This document shows positions 17,356 to 26,640 of a DNA stretch of 64,000 bases, one piece after another. This DNA is from JACKDW01 sp964621785 (GTDB lineage: Bacteria; Myxococcota_A; Polyangia; Nannocystales; Nannocystaceae), in NCBI GenBank assembly GCA_964621785.1, contig CAZUPD010000020.1, positions 1-64,000 of the forward strand, written 5' to 3'. Below the pieces are notes generated by a model. The model saw only the letters and a program-made list of their open reading frames with translations, searched no databases and was not told the DNA's origin. The position numbers and the translations under genes are program-made. The stretch's first letter is position 1. Each line of letters starts with the position of its first letter.

Positions 17356-17891
17356 TCGAGCATCCTGTGCCATACACCGAGGCGCTCCCCATGAAACACG
17401 CGTACGGCCACATCACAGAATCTCAAAAACTCACCTACGCGGGGATGTACATCCTCAAAAAACTCGATCTCAAACCCAAGGACGGCGGTGCGGAGATCCG
17501 GGTGATGGCCCCCGAAAACGGCTCGATCGAAGATATCCTCGACCACCTCCAACTGCGCGGATACATCGAGGTCGGTCGCAAAAATCGCTATCAGCTGACG
17601 CAGGCGGGCAAGGATTATATCGGCGCGCTGATCGACGAGGCCGAGCACCTGATCGATGAGTTCGACGACGAAGAAGTCGAGGACATGTTGGAGGAACTCG
17701 CGGCCCGCAACATGGACGTGTTCCGCGTGCGATTTTTATGGGGCTGGTACCAGGGCGAATTCGACGACGTGGTGCTGTTCCAACAACGTCGGGGTTTTTC
17801 CGAGATCGAGCACGCGTGGCAGGAATTCGTCACCGACGACGCGTTCTATCAAAACCTCGCCCTCGAGTTGCAGACCCGACCCGACGACTAA
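17337..17891 (+). CDS. Acidic hypothetical protein with winged-helix-like start
   Basis: 184 residues. GGTGAG precedes the ATG at 17337; ATG 17391 (MKHAYGH) is an alternative. Residues about 25-105 (KLTYAGMYILKKL ... GSIEDILDHLQLRGYIEVGRKNRYQLTQAGKDYI) resemble a winged helix-turn-helix with a beta-wing. The rest is acidic and helical (LIDEFDDEEVEDMLEEL). It could be a cytoplasmic regulator or adaptor. It overlaps the preceding gene by 19 bp; a weak hairpin follows at 17931-17952. Confidence 0.65.
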   Translation: MADSSVIEHPVPYTEALPMKHAYGHITESQKLTYAGMYILKKLDLKPKDGGAEIRVMAPENGSIEDILDHLQLRGYIEVGRKNRYQLTQAGKDYIGALIDEAEHLIDEFDDEEVEDMLEELAARNMDVFRVRFLWGWYQGEFDDVVLFQQRRGFSEIEHAWQEFVTDDAFYQNLALELQTRPDD

Positions 17892-17930
17892 CTCGCTCCG
17901 ATTGAGGCGGCGCAAGGTTCTACCGACATG

Positions 17931-17952
17931 TTTCTGAGGACATTTCCTCAAA
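17931..17952 (+). terminator. Possible hairpin terminator
   Basis: TGAGGA (17935-17940) pairs with TCCTCA (17945-17950) with a 4-base loop; TT/AA pairs extend it past a bulged C. It lies 40 bp after the stop of the two-gene unit. No T run follows, so confidence is low. A degenerate ACATGT-N8-ACATTT (17926-17945) overlaps it. Confidence 0.3.
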
Positions 17953-18127
17953 CACCGGGAATCCCCGTCTCGACACTCGTCCGCGGGTAGCGAACACGGC
18001 CTCCCGGACGTCGCACAACCGTCGATTTCGACACGTTCCAGTCACCGGTCTCGGCGCCTCCATGCGACCGAGCGACCACCGAAGAGAGGTTGATCCGGAC
18101 CGCCGAGAACACGGTAACCTGTCCTCT

Positions 18128-19195
18128 ATGACATACCATCGCTGGATCATTCTCGGACTCTCGCTTGCACTTCCCTCTACGACCGGTTGTGGAGACGGTG
18201 ATTCGATGACAAGCGAAGGTTCCGCGACCATGGCGTCCAGCGGGATCGCGACGGAGGACCCTACGACAGCTGGCCCCAGTACCATGTCCGAGTCAGAGTC
18301 CGAAACCGATGGCAGCGGCGCAGAGACAGCCGGCGAGACCATGACGACGGACACCTCGGACACCTCGAACACCACCGATCCGACCGACACGACCGACACG
18401 ACCGACAGCGACACGACCGACAGCGACACGACCGACACGACCGACAGCGATACGACTGTAGGTACAACCGACGATCCGACAACAACGTCGGACAGCGACT
18501 CGGACACCAGTGATTCGGACACCGGCGAGCCCGAGTGCGGCAACCTGTTGGTAACCTATCGCGATTTCATGCCTCTACACGAAGATTTTGGCTGTCACAT
18601 GAGCGGCAACTTCGCCTATCCCGGCCTCGTGATGCCGACCCTCGGCAATCAGAGCAAACCGGAGTACAATCCCAATCCGCCGGCTCCCCCCAACGGGTGG
18701 ACCGGCACCCAACCCCAAATCACCAACGGCTCGACATTCTCGCAGTGGTACAACACGGTCGACGGCATCAACATCGAGATCCAGGGCGAGCTCGAGCTCA
18801 CCGAGATCATGCCCGGGGTTTACAGCTTTGCCAGCGACGCGTTTTATCCGCTGACCGACATGGGCTTTGGCAACAACACCACCCCCAACTGGGCCGGCCA
18901 GACCTACCCCGATCACAACGGGGCGTTCACCTCGGAGATCCACACCAACTTTATTTACCAACCTGGCCAAGAGTTCACCTTCATCGGTGACGACGATGTC
19001 TGGGTGTTCATCGACGGCAACCTCGCGCTCGACCTAGGTGGTCTGCACCCGCCCGACCAGGACACGATCATCCTCGACAACCTCGGCCTGACCCAAGGGC
19101 AAAATTATACGCTCGATGTGTTCCACGCCGAACGCTGCGGCAGCGGCAGCAATTTCCGGATCGATACGTCGATCAACTGTTTTATCCCCGAGTAA
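18128..19195 (+). CDS. Lipoprotein with fibro-slime domain
   Basis: 355 residues. Signal MTYHRWIILGLSLALPSTTGC with lipobox TTGC. Next comes a linker of about 110 residues made almost wholly of Thr, Asp and Ser, encoded by near-repeats of GACCGACACGAC. The C-terminal 215 residues match the fibro-slime module: VTYRDFMPLHEDF, FSQWYNTVDGINI, YSFASDAFYPLTDMGFGN, FTFIGDDDVWVFIDGNLALDLGG, and FHAERCGSGSNFRID. This module is known from Fibrobacter and myxobacterial surface proteins with PA14-like fold, so carbohydrate or matrix binding is likely. Extracellular, membrane-anchored. Confidence 0.87.
   Translation: MTYHRWIILGLSLALPSTTGCGDGDSMTSEGSATMASSGIATEDPTTAGPSTMSESESETDGSGAETAGETMTTDTSDTSNTTDPTDTTDTTDSDTTDSDTTDTTDSDTTVGTTDDPTTTSDSDSDTSDSDTGEPECGNLLVTYRDFMPLHEDFGCHMSGNFAYPGLVMPTLGNQSKPEYNPNPPAPPNGWTGTQPQITNGSTFSQWYNTVDGINIEIQGELELTEIMPGVYSFASDAFYPLTDMGFGNNTTPNWAGQTYPDHNGAFTSEIHTNFIYQPGQEFTFIGDDDVWVFIDGNLALDLGGLHPPDQDTIILDNLGLTQGQNYTLDVFHAERCGSGSNFRIDTSINCFIPE
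18380..18452 (+). repeat. Codon-level microsatellite coding the Thr/Asp linker
   Basis: Imperfect 9-base units of the type GACCGACAC / GACAGCGAC encode the Thr-Asp-Thr-Thr-Asp-Ser linker of the fibro-slime lipoprotein. Units of 9 bases keep the reading frame, so slippage would change linker length without breaking the gene. Confidence 0.6.
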
Positions 19196-19207
19196 CTCGG
19201 TTCGACA

Positions 19208-19768
19208 ATGAATGTAGGCGCAACGAGCTCATCTCTCGATCGGATCCAGGCACTCGTCGCCGAGCTGGTCGTCGCGCGGCCGTACTTCGCCTCACTCGAG
19301 CCTGTTGCATGTTCTCGAGATCAGCTCGATGCGTTTGAGCGACGCCACCGTGTCGAGCTGCCACCGGCCCACCGCGCCCTGCTTCTCGCCCTCGGCGACC
19401 GCCCACTTCTGCCGCGTGTGGTCGGCTCTCGCGCATTGGGTCTGTCCGATGATGCTTGCCTCAAGAATGGGATTTACCAGTCGTTTGAAGGACGTTTGTG
19501 CGAAGCGTTCCCCTACGCGGGCGAGCTGCCGCTCGCGCTCCCGTGGGACGAACTCGCAGATGACTACGTCGACCTCCGACCGCTGCGCGGGACCATCTGC
19601 CTCGGCTCGGGCGGCTGCGACATCATCTGGGTCGCGGTCATCACCGGCCGTGAACGCGGGCGGGTATGGTGCTTTGTTCCGGGCCACGAACAGGAGCTAC
19701 AGCCGACCGGGTTGGATCTGCTGGCGTGGTGGATCGACAGCCTCGAGCGGGCCCTTCGCGAACGCTGA
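19208..19768 (+). CDS. SMI1/KNR4 (SUKH) family protein
   Basis: 186 residues, cytoplasmic. The SUKH fold is recognisable from FERRHRVELPPAHRALLLALGD (the family's ELPxxYRxFL region), GTICLGSGGCDIIWVAVITG and GRVWCF. Bacterial SUKH proteins are often immunity proteins for polymorphic toxins, but many stand alone as hypothetical regulators; no toxin gene is adjacent here. The gene starts 12 bp after the fibro-slime stop and ends before an 18-bp perfect palindrome. Confidence 0.8.
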   Translation: MNVGATSSSLDRIQALVAELVVARPYFASLEPVACSRDQLDAFERRHRVELPPAHRALLLALGDRPLLPRVVGSRALGLSDDACLKNGIYQSFEGRLCEAFPYAGELPLALPWDELADDYVDLRPLRGTICLGSGGCDIIWVAVITGRERGRVWCFVPGHEQELQPTGLDLLAWWIDSLERALRER

Positions 19769-19778
19769 ATGATCCAAT

Positions 19779-19796
19779 GGTGTTTGTACAAACACC
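19779..19796. terminator. 18-bp perfect palindrome GGTGTTTGTACAAACACC
   Basis: A self-complementary palindrome 10 bp after the SUKH stop. With no loop it is as likely an operator for the lipoprotein gene beginning at 19841 as a terminator. A TTGTATCCACAA dyad copy (19805-19816) follows directly. Confidence 0.4.
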
Positions 19797-19840
19797 GGCC
19801 ACTGTTGTATCCACAACCTTATCTATGCTAGCGTCTCCGA

Positions 19841-20812
19841 ATGCGCCAACACGCACTCGCGCTCGCCTTTGTTGCGTCTACATCCCTCCGCTGTGCCGGG
19901 GAGCCCGGAGAGCAGACCGATACCCAGCCCGGCACCACAACGGCGACCACCACCGCGGGTCCGACTTCGGCCACGGGCGCATCCAGTGGAACAGACGACC
20001 AGACCGGTCCGCACACTTCGACCACGACTTCGACCTCCGGTCCGACCACCACTGAACCACCGAGCGAGACCGACGACCCCTCGGGCACGACCGGCGACCC
20101 GCTCCCGTGCGACGACCGTTTTGCGTTTGCCCCTGATCCGCCGGGCACCGGATCCCTCCTCAAGGTCCTCGTCAGTGACCCCCAACCCCTCGTATTTGTC
20201 GACCTAGCCGCACAGGGGCCAGGTCAGGCGAGCATCACGTTCGACGATGTCGTCGACCAAAATCCCTACACATGGGCGTGGGATGTCACCAGCCTGACCG
20301 AGGGGGTGTGGACATTTACCTTTTCCGCCGGCGATCCACAACAGCAGCTCGGGCAGTGTCAGGTGTATGTGCATGATACCGGCGAGCCTCCTCCTCCTCC
20401 GCAAGGTGATTGTAGCGGCAAGATCTGTGGTGATGCGGACGGCAACGGCGGCTACTGCCAAACCTGTCCCATGGTTGGGGAATGCCTCGATCCCCCCTCA
20501 CCCTACGGACCCTCGCCCGACCAAGCCCCGTGGGACTGCCTCGACAATGCCGGTTGTCACGAGGAGTCGGGCAACTGCACCATCTGGTGTCCCGGCGAGC
20601 CCTGCAACGAAGAGGCCCACCCCGACGGTTGCCCCCAGGGCGTCGAGTCGTGCTTTGTCTCGGCGAGTTTCACCTCCTACGAAGAGGCCTGCAAATCCTG
20701 CTGTGAGAGCCGGTTTCACGAGCCGACCCAGGCATATGCGTGCTGGGACGAGGCCTACAGTTTGTGCCGCTATCCCACCGATTGTGGTCTGCCACTGTGG
20801 GATGATCCGTAG
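19841..20812 (+). CDS. Cys-rich lipoprotein, function unknown
   Basis: 323 residues. Signal MRQHALALAFVASTSLRC with a non-standard lipobox (SLRC), a Thr-rich linker of about 65 residues, a beta-sandwich-like part (VDLAAQGPGQASITFDDVV ... VWTFTFSAGDP), a Pro5 hinge and a C-terminal region with about 20 Cys (CSGKICGDADGNGGYCQTC, CHEESGNCTIWCPGEPC). The Cys density suggests a disulfide-stabilised extracellular domain. No family recognised. Confidence 0.65.
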   Translation: MRQHALALAFVASTSLRCAGEPGEQTDTQPGTTTATTTAGPTSATGASSGTDDQTGPHTSTTTSTSGPTTTEPPSETDDPSGTTGDPLPCDDRFAFAPDPPGTGSLLKVLVSDPQPLVFVDLAAQGPGQASITFDDVVDQNPYTWAWDVTSLTEGVWTFTFSAGDPQQQLGQCQVYVHDTGEPPPPPQGDCSGKICGDADGNGGYCQTCPMVGECLDPPSPYGPSPDQAPWDCLDNAGCHEESGNCTIWCPGEPCNEEAHPDGCPQGVESCFVSASFTSYEEACKSCCESRFHEPTQAYACWDEAYSLCRYPTDCGLPLWDDP

Positions 20813-20971
20813 CCTGGCTCGACACTAAAACAATGTACACACAACTATTTCATGTGTATACAATGTATTTGTTCATGAACGCCCATGACCTCTCCGCATC
20901 CGTGACTTCTATCCGCGACCGCCGCAGGCGAATACTTGGCGGCACGCGGCGCACCTGCTACCTCTTCGCCT

Positions 20972-21775
20972 ATGCACGGCAAGCGGATTGTACTGACGGG
21001 GGCGTCCGAGGGAATCGGGCACGGACTGGCTCTGGCCCTGGCCCGGGAGGGTGCACGGGTTGTGATCGCAGCACGCAACGCTGACAAGTTGCAGGCAGTC
21101 GTCGACGCGTGTGCACAACTCCCCGGGGAAGTGTTCGCTGTCCCGACCGATGTCGGAGACCAGGCCGCCTGCCAACACCTGATCGAGACGGCGTCGACCC
21201 ACCTCGGTGGCCTGGACATTCTGATCAACAACGCCGGGATTTCGATGAGCACGCGGTTCGACGAACTCGAGGATCTGGCGATCTTTGAGCGACTGATGCG
21301 GGTCAACTACCTGGGCACCGTGTACTGCACCTACTACGCCCTGCCGCTGTTGCGAGCGACCCGTGGGCTGATCGTCGGTGTGTCGTCGCTGCAGGGCAAG
21401 ACCGGGTTTCCCCGGTCGACCGGCTACGCCGGCAGCAAGCACGCCGTGCAGGGATTTCTCGACTCGCTGCGCCTCGAAATCGAAACCCAAGGAGTCGCGG
21501 TCTTGGTCGTATCCCCCGGCCCGGTCGACACCAAAATCCACGCCCGCAAGCTCGACAAACACGGTGTCCACAGCGATTCCGGTCAGGACTTCAGCGATAA
21601 AAAACAGATGTCCGTCGAGGAATGTTCACGTCAAATCATCCAGGCGATGCGCAGGCGCAAGCGCGAGCTCGTGATGACAGCCGGGGGCAAGTTGGCGGTG
21701 TGGCTCAAGCCATTCGTGCCGCGATTTGTCGACCGCCAGATCGCCCGGGCGGTCGAGAACTTCTACGCCGATTGA
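20972..21775 (+). CDS. Short-chain dehydrogenase/reductase
   Basis: 267 residues from MHGKRIVLTGASEGIG; the frame extends upstream without conserved sequence. Motifs: TGASEGIG near residue 9, NNAG, Ser of VGVSSLQG and YAGSK with the catalytic Tyr and Lys. The C-terminal extension (VWLKPFVPRFVDRQIARAV) is of the kind found in membrane-associated SDRs acting on lipids (DHRS7-like). The region before it holds two overlapping dyad-motif copies (20833-20844 and 20852-20863). Confidence 0.9.
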   Translation: MHGKRIVLTGASEGIGHGLALALAREGARVVIAARNADKLQAVVDACAQLPGEVFAVPTDVGDQAACQHLIETASTHLGGLDILINNAGISMSTRFDELEDLAIFERLMRVNYLGTVYCTYYALPLLRATRGLIVGVSSLQGKTGFPRSTGYAGSKHAVQGFLDSLRLEIETQGVAVLVVSPGPVDTKIHARKLDKHGVHSDSGQDFSDKKQMSVEECSRQIIQAMRRRKRELVMTAGGKLAVWLKPFVPRFVDRQIARAVENFYAD

Positions 21776-21784
21776 TGCCGGAGG

Positions 21785-24232
21785 CTAACCGACCTGCTGG
21801 CAGGCAGGGAGCATCTCGGACACATTGTTGTCCTCGACACACTCGTTGAGCTTGCCCATATCCATCCCGTCGTCGTCGACCTTCACCCAGATCGTCCCGT
21901 CGACCACATCGGCATCGACAAACAGTGTCACCTGTTCCGAAGCACCGGCCGGGATTGCATTTTGCGTCTGCACCGTGCCCAGGTAGCCGAGCGAATCCTC
22001 GTAAAACGATACGTTGACCCCGGGGCCCACACCGAGACAGCCGATGTTGGCGACGCGGGCGGAGAGTTGCAGATCCGGGCAGGACGAGGGTGCGGCCTGG
22101 AGGTCAAACGGCACCAGGTCGGGGGCGCAAAACGAGGTCGAACCCTGGGTATTGCGGCGGTAACTGTTGAGCGGATCGTCGATCGGCCACTGCCAACTGT
22201 TCTCCTCGACCACCGGAATCTCACCGAGGTCGCCGACATTTGTGATGTGGTACGAGTGCTGGTTCCACACCGGACGGGTCGATACCCAGTTGTCGAGGCT
22301 GTCCTGCAACACCTCGATCCCGGCGTCACGTCCCCAACCGACATCATTATTGGTTGCAAATACAATCTCGGCCTTGAAGTCACCGTCGACATCGGCGATC
22401 ACGGGATACTCGGTCCGCGTGCGGGAGGAGTTGTAGTCGCGGTACAACACTTCGTTATCTGTCATGATCCCATCGCAATCGGGCCCTGGGGGGTCTTCCT
22501 GGCAATCTGGCTCGACCCCTGGGTAGATGCGGATATAGTACTCGTCGTTGTAGACCACCTCGTTGCGGCCATCGCCGTCGAAGTCGAACACCGACGAGCC
22601 GGTGACCCGCGAGGAGTCATCCTCCACGGTTGCCCGCCACAACTCGGTGAAATCTGTGCCATCAAACGTCACCACGACGTACCGCGTCGATCCGGCGGTG
22701 CCGATGTCGGGCTGGCCGTCGCCGTTGAAATCCGCGATGTTGGGTGCACCCCCGCTGTTGTTGCCGTCCGGCATATCGAACACCGCAAGCTGGGTGCCGT
22801 CTTGACCATTGAGCGCGTAGATGTTGCCACCGCGGACGATGATCACCTCCGGCAGACCGTCGAGATCGAAGTCGGCGACACCACAACGCCCGTCCCCGAT
22901 ACTCGAGTCCCACAGCGTCGTGCCCATAAAGTCGTTGCCGGCGATGGTACCGGTGAACGAATAGGCCGTCTTCCCGCCGATGAGCTCGGGACGACCATCG
23001 ACATCGACATCGGCAATACAGGAAATCGGTCCCTGACCCTGTTGGCCGATGCCCTGGTTGCCCTCCCAAACCAGCGTCCCCGACGAGTCGAAGACCGCGG
23101 CTCCAAAAATGATCTCGGGGTCACCCTCGCCATCGAGGTTCGCCAGCGACACCGCGCCACTGTTCTCGCCCCCTGCGAAGTTGTCCGAACGCCATAGCGG
23201 AGTACCGTCCGAATCGATCGCGATCAGGTACTTGCCTTCGCCCTGAACGATCACTTCGGGCAGGCCATCGCTGTCGATATCACCGACTGCCGGATTGGCT
23301 GTCCCATCAGACTGATACATCGGATCGGTCACCGACCACAAAAGCTCCCCGGTATCCCCCCGAACTGCCCGCATCACCCCGTTGCTGGTGAACTGGCTCG
23401 CAATATACGTGTTGAAGATAACGTCCGGGATGCAGTTGTCGTCGAGGTCGGCGACCACCGGAATCGACGACACCTGAATGTTGGTGGGGGCGTCGGCCGG
23501 TTCCACGTGGTTCCACGTAATTTGGCAGGTGCCATCCATACACGTTTCTGCGTTTTGGCACTGGCTATCATCGTTGCAGTTGACGGTATCGCGAAAACCC
23601 CAGGTAAACAGCGGCACCGGGTTGAACACATTTTGCGGTGGAATGTATGTGCAAGTCGGGTCGGCCTGGGACGGCACACACAGGCCGAGCTGCGGGTCGC
23701 AGACAAATCCGCTGGCGCATTGTTGCTGCTCGTCCTTGGTCGCGCACAGGGTTTCCGTACAACTGTCACCCGGTGTCACACACTGATCGAGGTAACAGAC
23801 GTCACTGTCGCCACAGCAAATGCGGTCGGGGCCGCAGGGAGGTTCGCCACCGCAATCATCTGCACATGCACCTTCAAAACAAACCTGCTCGGAAGGACAG
23901 CAATCCGAGCCACAGGTAATTTCCTCATCCAGACACTCGACCCCCGTCTCCGAATCGGTCGTCGTCTCTGAGTCGGTCGGGTCGGTTTCCGAATCGGTCG
24001 GCCCGGCGGTCGTACTATCCGTCTCCCCTACGGTTTCACTCCCACTCGGGCTGGTGTCGGTCATCGACATACTGCCCGAGGTTTCCGAAGTGCTCTGCGT
24101 CGTCGTGTCTGTCTCCGTCGTTCCGAGGGTACCAGCGGTCCCGCTCTCGGTCGTCGTCTCGTCACCTCCCCCGCAACCGAAGGCCAGCAGGGTCAGAGGG
24201 GTCACAAATGTCCAAATTAATTTTCTTCGCAT
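21785..24232 (-). CDS. Large FG-GAP/VCBS-repeat lipoprotein
   Basis: 815 residues. Signal MRRKLIWTFVTPLTLLAFGC (lipobox AFGC), a linker of about 80 Thr/Ser/Glu residues, a Cys-rich region (CGSDCCPSEQVC ... CCGDSDVC), then a propeller of FG-GAP/VCBS repeats: VVADLDDNCIPDVIF, VGDIDSDGLPEVIV, VADFDLDGLPEVII, IADFNGDGQPDIG, FDFDGDGRNEVVY, IADVDGDFKAEIVF. These Asp-rich loops usually bind Ca. The final 100 residues form a CARDB-like beta domain (SSCPDLQLSARVANIGCLG). An ACATGT-type dyad lies 45 bp before the start. Probably a surface-exposed protein; ligand unknown. Confidence 0.87.
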   Translation of the reverse strand: MRRKLIWTFVTPLTLLAFGCGGGDETTTESGTAGTLGTTETDTTTQSTSETSGSMSMTDTSPSGSETVGETDSTTAGPTDSETDPTDSETTTDSETGVECLDEEITCGSDCCPSEQVCFEGACADDCGGEPPCGPDRICCGDSDVCYLDQCVTPGDSCTETLCATKDEQQQCASGFVCDPQLGLCVPSQADPTCTYIPPQNVFNPVPLFTWGFRDTVNCNDDSQCQNAETCMDGTCQITWNHVEPADAPTNIQVSSIPVVADLDDNCIPDVIFNTYIASQFTSNGVMRAVRGDTGELLWSVTDPMYQSDGTANPAVGDIDSDGLPEVIVQGEGKYLIAIDSDGTPLWRSDNFAGGENSGAVSLANLDGEGDPEIIFGAAVFDSSGTLVWEGNQGIGQQGQGPISCIADVDVDGRPELIGGKTAYSFTGTIAGNDFMGTTLWDSSIGDGRCGVADFDLDGLPEVIIVRGGNIYALNGQDGTQLAVFDMPDGNNSGGAPNIADFNGDGQPDIGTAGSTRYVVVTFDGTDFTELWRATVEDDSSRVTGSSVFDFDGDGRNEVVYNDEYYIRIYPGVEPDCQEDPPGPDCDGIMTDNEVLYRDYNSSRTRTEYPVIADVDGDFKAEIVFATNNDVGWGRDAGIEVLQDSLDNWVSTRPVWNQHSYHITNVGDLGEIPVVEENSWQWPIDDPLNSYRRNTQGSTSFCAPDLVPFDLQAAPSSCPDLQLSARVANIGCLGVGPGVNVSFYEDSLGYLGTVQTQNAIPAGASEQVTLFVDADVVDGTIWVKVDDDGMDMGKLNECVEDNNVSEMLPACQQVG

Positions 24233-24277
24233 GGTTACTCCACAACAAGCAGAGCCCGATTTTACATGACCAAAAAC

Positions 24278-24297
24278 ACATGTCTATGTAGACATGA
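24278..24297. promoter_or_regulatory. ACATGT-N8-ACATGA operator-like dyad (copy 2)
   Basis: ACATGT (24278-24283), 8 bases CTATGTAG, ACATGA. The inner 18 bases are palindromic except at the centre. It ends 45 bp upstream of the FG-GAP lipoprotein start (24232, minus strand). Confidence 0.6.
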
Positions 24298-24418
24298 ACA
24301 CGACGTGCGAGGATGTGTCACAACACCGGCCCCCCGGTCGTGTCGCGTACCCAATCCATGTCCAAATCGAGATGTTGACGGACCGCAAATGCCCTTGCGT
24401 TCACACGCTCGGTTGTTG

Positions 24419-25621
24419 TCACACGTATGTAAATCCGAAGATCTCGAGCGCTGTTGCGAGCGCTGGCCCACCCGCGACAAGCGAACGTTGGGCCCACGGT
24501 CGCAGCTGCCGTTGCAACTCGGGACCGAGCACATAGCTATCTGGCTGCCGGCGAAGGTCATAGTTGCGACGCAACGCCTCAAACGCGGTGGCACGCTGCG
24601 CGCGCGGGAGTTGGGCCAACCCGCGCACACGGGCATCGTCGTGTGCGAGTGCACAGGTGGCGCCGAGAATCATTGCACACACATCAATTGGGTGCGATGC
24701 CGACGAAAACTCCTGCGGTCCGAGGTGCACCGGCGAGGGGAGGACAGGCGCCGTAGAACGCTCGATCCGACTCGAAAAACATGTCCTCAATGACTCGACC
24801 ACCATCGCGGTCGCCCGCGCTTTGCTCTCGCGGCTATACCCCGCCACGTGGGGGCTCGCCAGCCAGACCGGGCCATCGGGGCGCGCCAGCAACGACCACG
24901 GGAGTTCCGGCTCTTGCGGCCAAACATCCACAATCAGACTCTGCGGGGCGGCCTGAGCCAAAAAACTCGGTGTACATACAGGCCCGCGACTGGTGTTGAT
25001 GAGGCAACCTCGGTAGCCACACTCCCCATGGATCATTCCCGCAGTGGGATGCGAGGACGTGGGTGCGTGCGTCAGCGGAACATGCAGTGACACGATTGGG
25101 CAGGTCCGCAAGATCGTGTCGAGCGAAGCCCACGACCTCTCCTGGGAGCCAGCGTCCTGAAGTGGTGGGTCACACACAAGGCAATCGATCCCCAAGGCCT
25201 CGAGCACCGCGACCAAACGCCGCCCGATGTTGCCAAACCCAACCACACCGACCGGCCCCGCAAACGTCCAGGTACCGGCGTGTGCGGCCCACAACATTGC
25301 CGCGATGACCCAATGGACGACGGCGGGGGCATTGCAACCCGGTGCATATGCAAAATGTATCCCCCGGTGCCGCAGCCACGTTTGATCGACATGATCGACA
25401 CCGGCGGTGGCCGATGCCACGAAGCGTACTTCGGTCTCGGCGAGCAGCTCGCGATCGATTCGCGTGACGCTACGTACCAGCAGAGCTTCTGCGGCGGTCT
25501 CCAGCAGGCGTGCCCGTGTCAGCTCCCGCCCATCGACACAGATGACATCCGCAGTCGAGCCGAGGAGCGACTGCACGCCGACGATCGCCGCATCGGCGAC
25601 GACACGAACCCGCCTGGTCAT
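24419..25621 (-). CDS. pdxB: Erythronate-4-phosphate dehydrogenase-like (PdxB) D-2-hydroxyacid dehydrogenase
   Basis: 400 residues from MTRRVRVVADAAIVG. PdxB marks: VRSVTRID, FVASATAGVDHVD, FAYAPGCNAPAVV, NAD-binding GVVGFGNIGRR, NTSRGPV and SPHVAGYSRESKARA with the catalytic His. PdxB oxidises 4-phospho-D-erythronate in the DXP-dependent vitamin B6 pathway. The catalytic residues (Arg in TSRG, Glu in PQEPEL, His in SPH) appear present. The C-terminal region is longer and less conserved than the E. coli dimerisation domain, so another 2-hydroxyacid substrate is possible. Several dyad-motif copies lie in the gene. Confidence 0.85.
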   Translation of the reverse strand: MTRRVRVVADAAIVGVQSLLGSTADVICVDGRELTRARLLETAAEALLVRSVTRIDRELLAETEVRFVASATAGVDHVDQTWLRHRGIHFAYAPGCNAPAVVHWVIAAMLWAAHAGTWTFAGPVGVVGFGNIGRRLVAVLEALGIDCLVCDPPLQDAGSQERSWASLDTILRTCPIVSLHVPLTHAPTSSHPTAGMIHGECGYRGCLINTSRGPVCTPSFLAQAAPQSLIVDVWPQEPELPWSLLARPDGPVWLASPHVAGYSRESKARATAMVVESLRTCFSSRIERSTAPVLPSPVHLGPQEFSSASHPIDVCAMILGATCALAHDDARVRGLAQLPRAQRATAFEALRRNYDLRRQPDSYVLGPELQRQLRPWAQRSLVAGGPALATALEIFGFTYV

Positions 25622-26640
25622 CCGGACACCCGCTCCTGCAAGGTTGTTCGCGTCGTCACGCACGGGACGATCCCCGATCGTCGGACCCCGAGCAACACGT
25701 CCCCGCAGGGTTTTCACACGTGGGCGGTTCCACGGTCATGTTGTGGTCGACACCACAACACATCAACGGGCCTCGACTTCAACTACATGCAATGATTCTC
25801 TGCACCCACGGTTCAGCACATTGCAAACCTCGCTCGTCGCGGCCGATTCGATGACATCGGAATGATGACAACCAGTATTCGGCCGACAGCCCCCACACGA
25901 CCCCGTCTCTCCCATCAATCTGGGTCGAAGTCTCGTGTGGTTTTTCGGGACATTTCAGTCGTGTCCTTCGGGGCTCAAATCGGCCTGTGAGCCCGCGCGT
26001 GAACGAGCTGCGAAAAAACCCAATTGAAGTGCCCGTCATCTGCACTTTTCGAATGAGACGTGACGAACATACGGCGCTGCTGCCACAAACCGACTCCTCG
26101 ACACACCGATGCGACTTCTCTCTCTGCGCTCTCTCGCTCTCCCCTCCCATACTCTCGGCGGCACCGCCGTAGCGCGATCGATTCCTGCTACGATGATCAA
26201 CACATCTCAACTCATTCGGAGGATCGCCTCTATCGCTGAATAAGACGACTCCGAACAACACACAATTACCTGCGCTACGGCGCAATCCCCCGAATTCCGA
26301 GCCCGGGTGTCTCACCGCACTTGCACAATGAAGTGAACAAACATGCGAAGATATGATCGATATATGTGGACCGTTGAATGCATACCCTCATCACCTCAAC
26401 CAACCACCCAATCACCATCACTCTTCGGTCTCAGTATCCAGTGGATTCGTATCTTTGCGAGCTTCATTTCCGCACGCGAGTGAGGCATCCGGGCCTCGGT
26501 ATTTCGACAAATCATTCCTCGACTGGCGCACTTTGAGGGAACCACGGGTTTCGGCCCGTGGTTCCCTGTCCGTACGCACGTTCGGGTGCGCGTGAAAACC
26601 TGCTCGCCGGGCCCGGGTCTGTGGTAGCCTGCCGCCACCC
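25622..26640. other. Long spacer between divergent genes
   Basis: About 1 kb, more AT-rich than its surroundings, especially 26150-26440. The frames here show no conserved motifs. It contains an 11-bp inverted repeat with arms at 26165-26175 (CGCCGTAGCGC) and 26272-26282 (GCGCTACGGCG), 96 bases apart, and a strong hairpin at 26536-26567. It may hold the ECF-sigma promoter and a small RNA, but neither can be shown from sequence alone. Confidence 0.35.
26536..26567. terminator. 13-bp GC hairpin upstream of the sigma factor gene
   Basis: AGGGAACCACGGG (26536-26548) pairs perfectly with CCCGTGGTTCCCT (26555-26567) with a 6-base loop TTTCGG. No T run follows. It lies 73 bp before the sigma factor start, in position for attenuation or for the end of an RNA transcribed from the spacer. 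Confidence 0.6.

Noticed and set aside
17926..17945. Fifth ACATGT-type dyad
   Set aside because: Second half is ACATTT, the inner bases do not pair, and the next gene starts about 180 bp later.
21962..23197. Plus-strand frame of 411 residues inside the FG-GAP gene
   Set aside because: Val/Asp/Gly antisense shadow of Asp-rich propeller repeats.
25622..26640. tRNA or rRNA gene in the long spacer
   Set aside because: No cloverleaf with a GTTCRA-type loop or CCA end could be made out.
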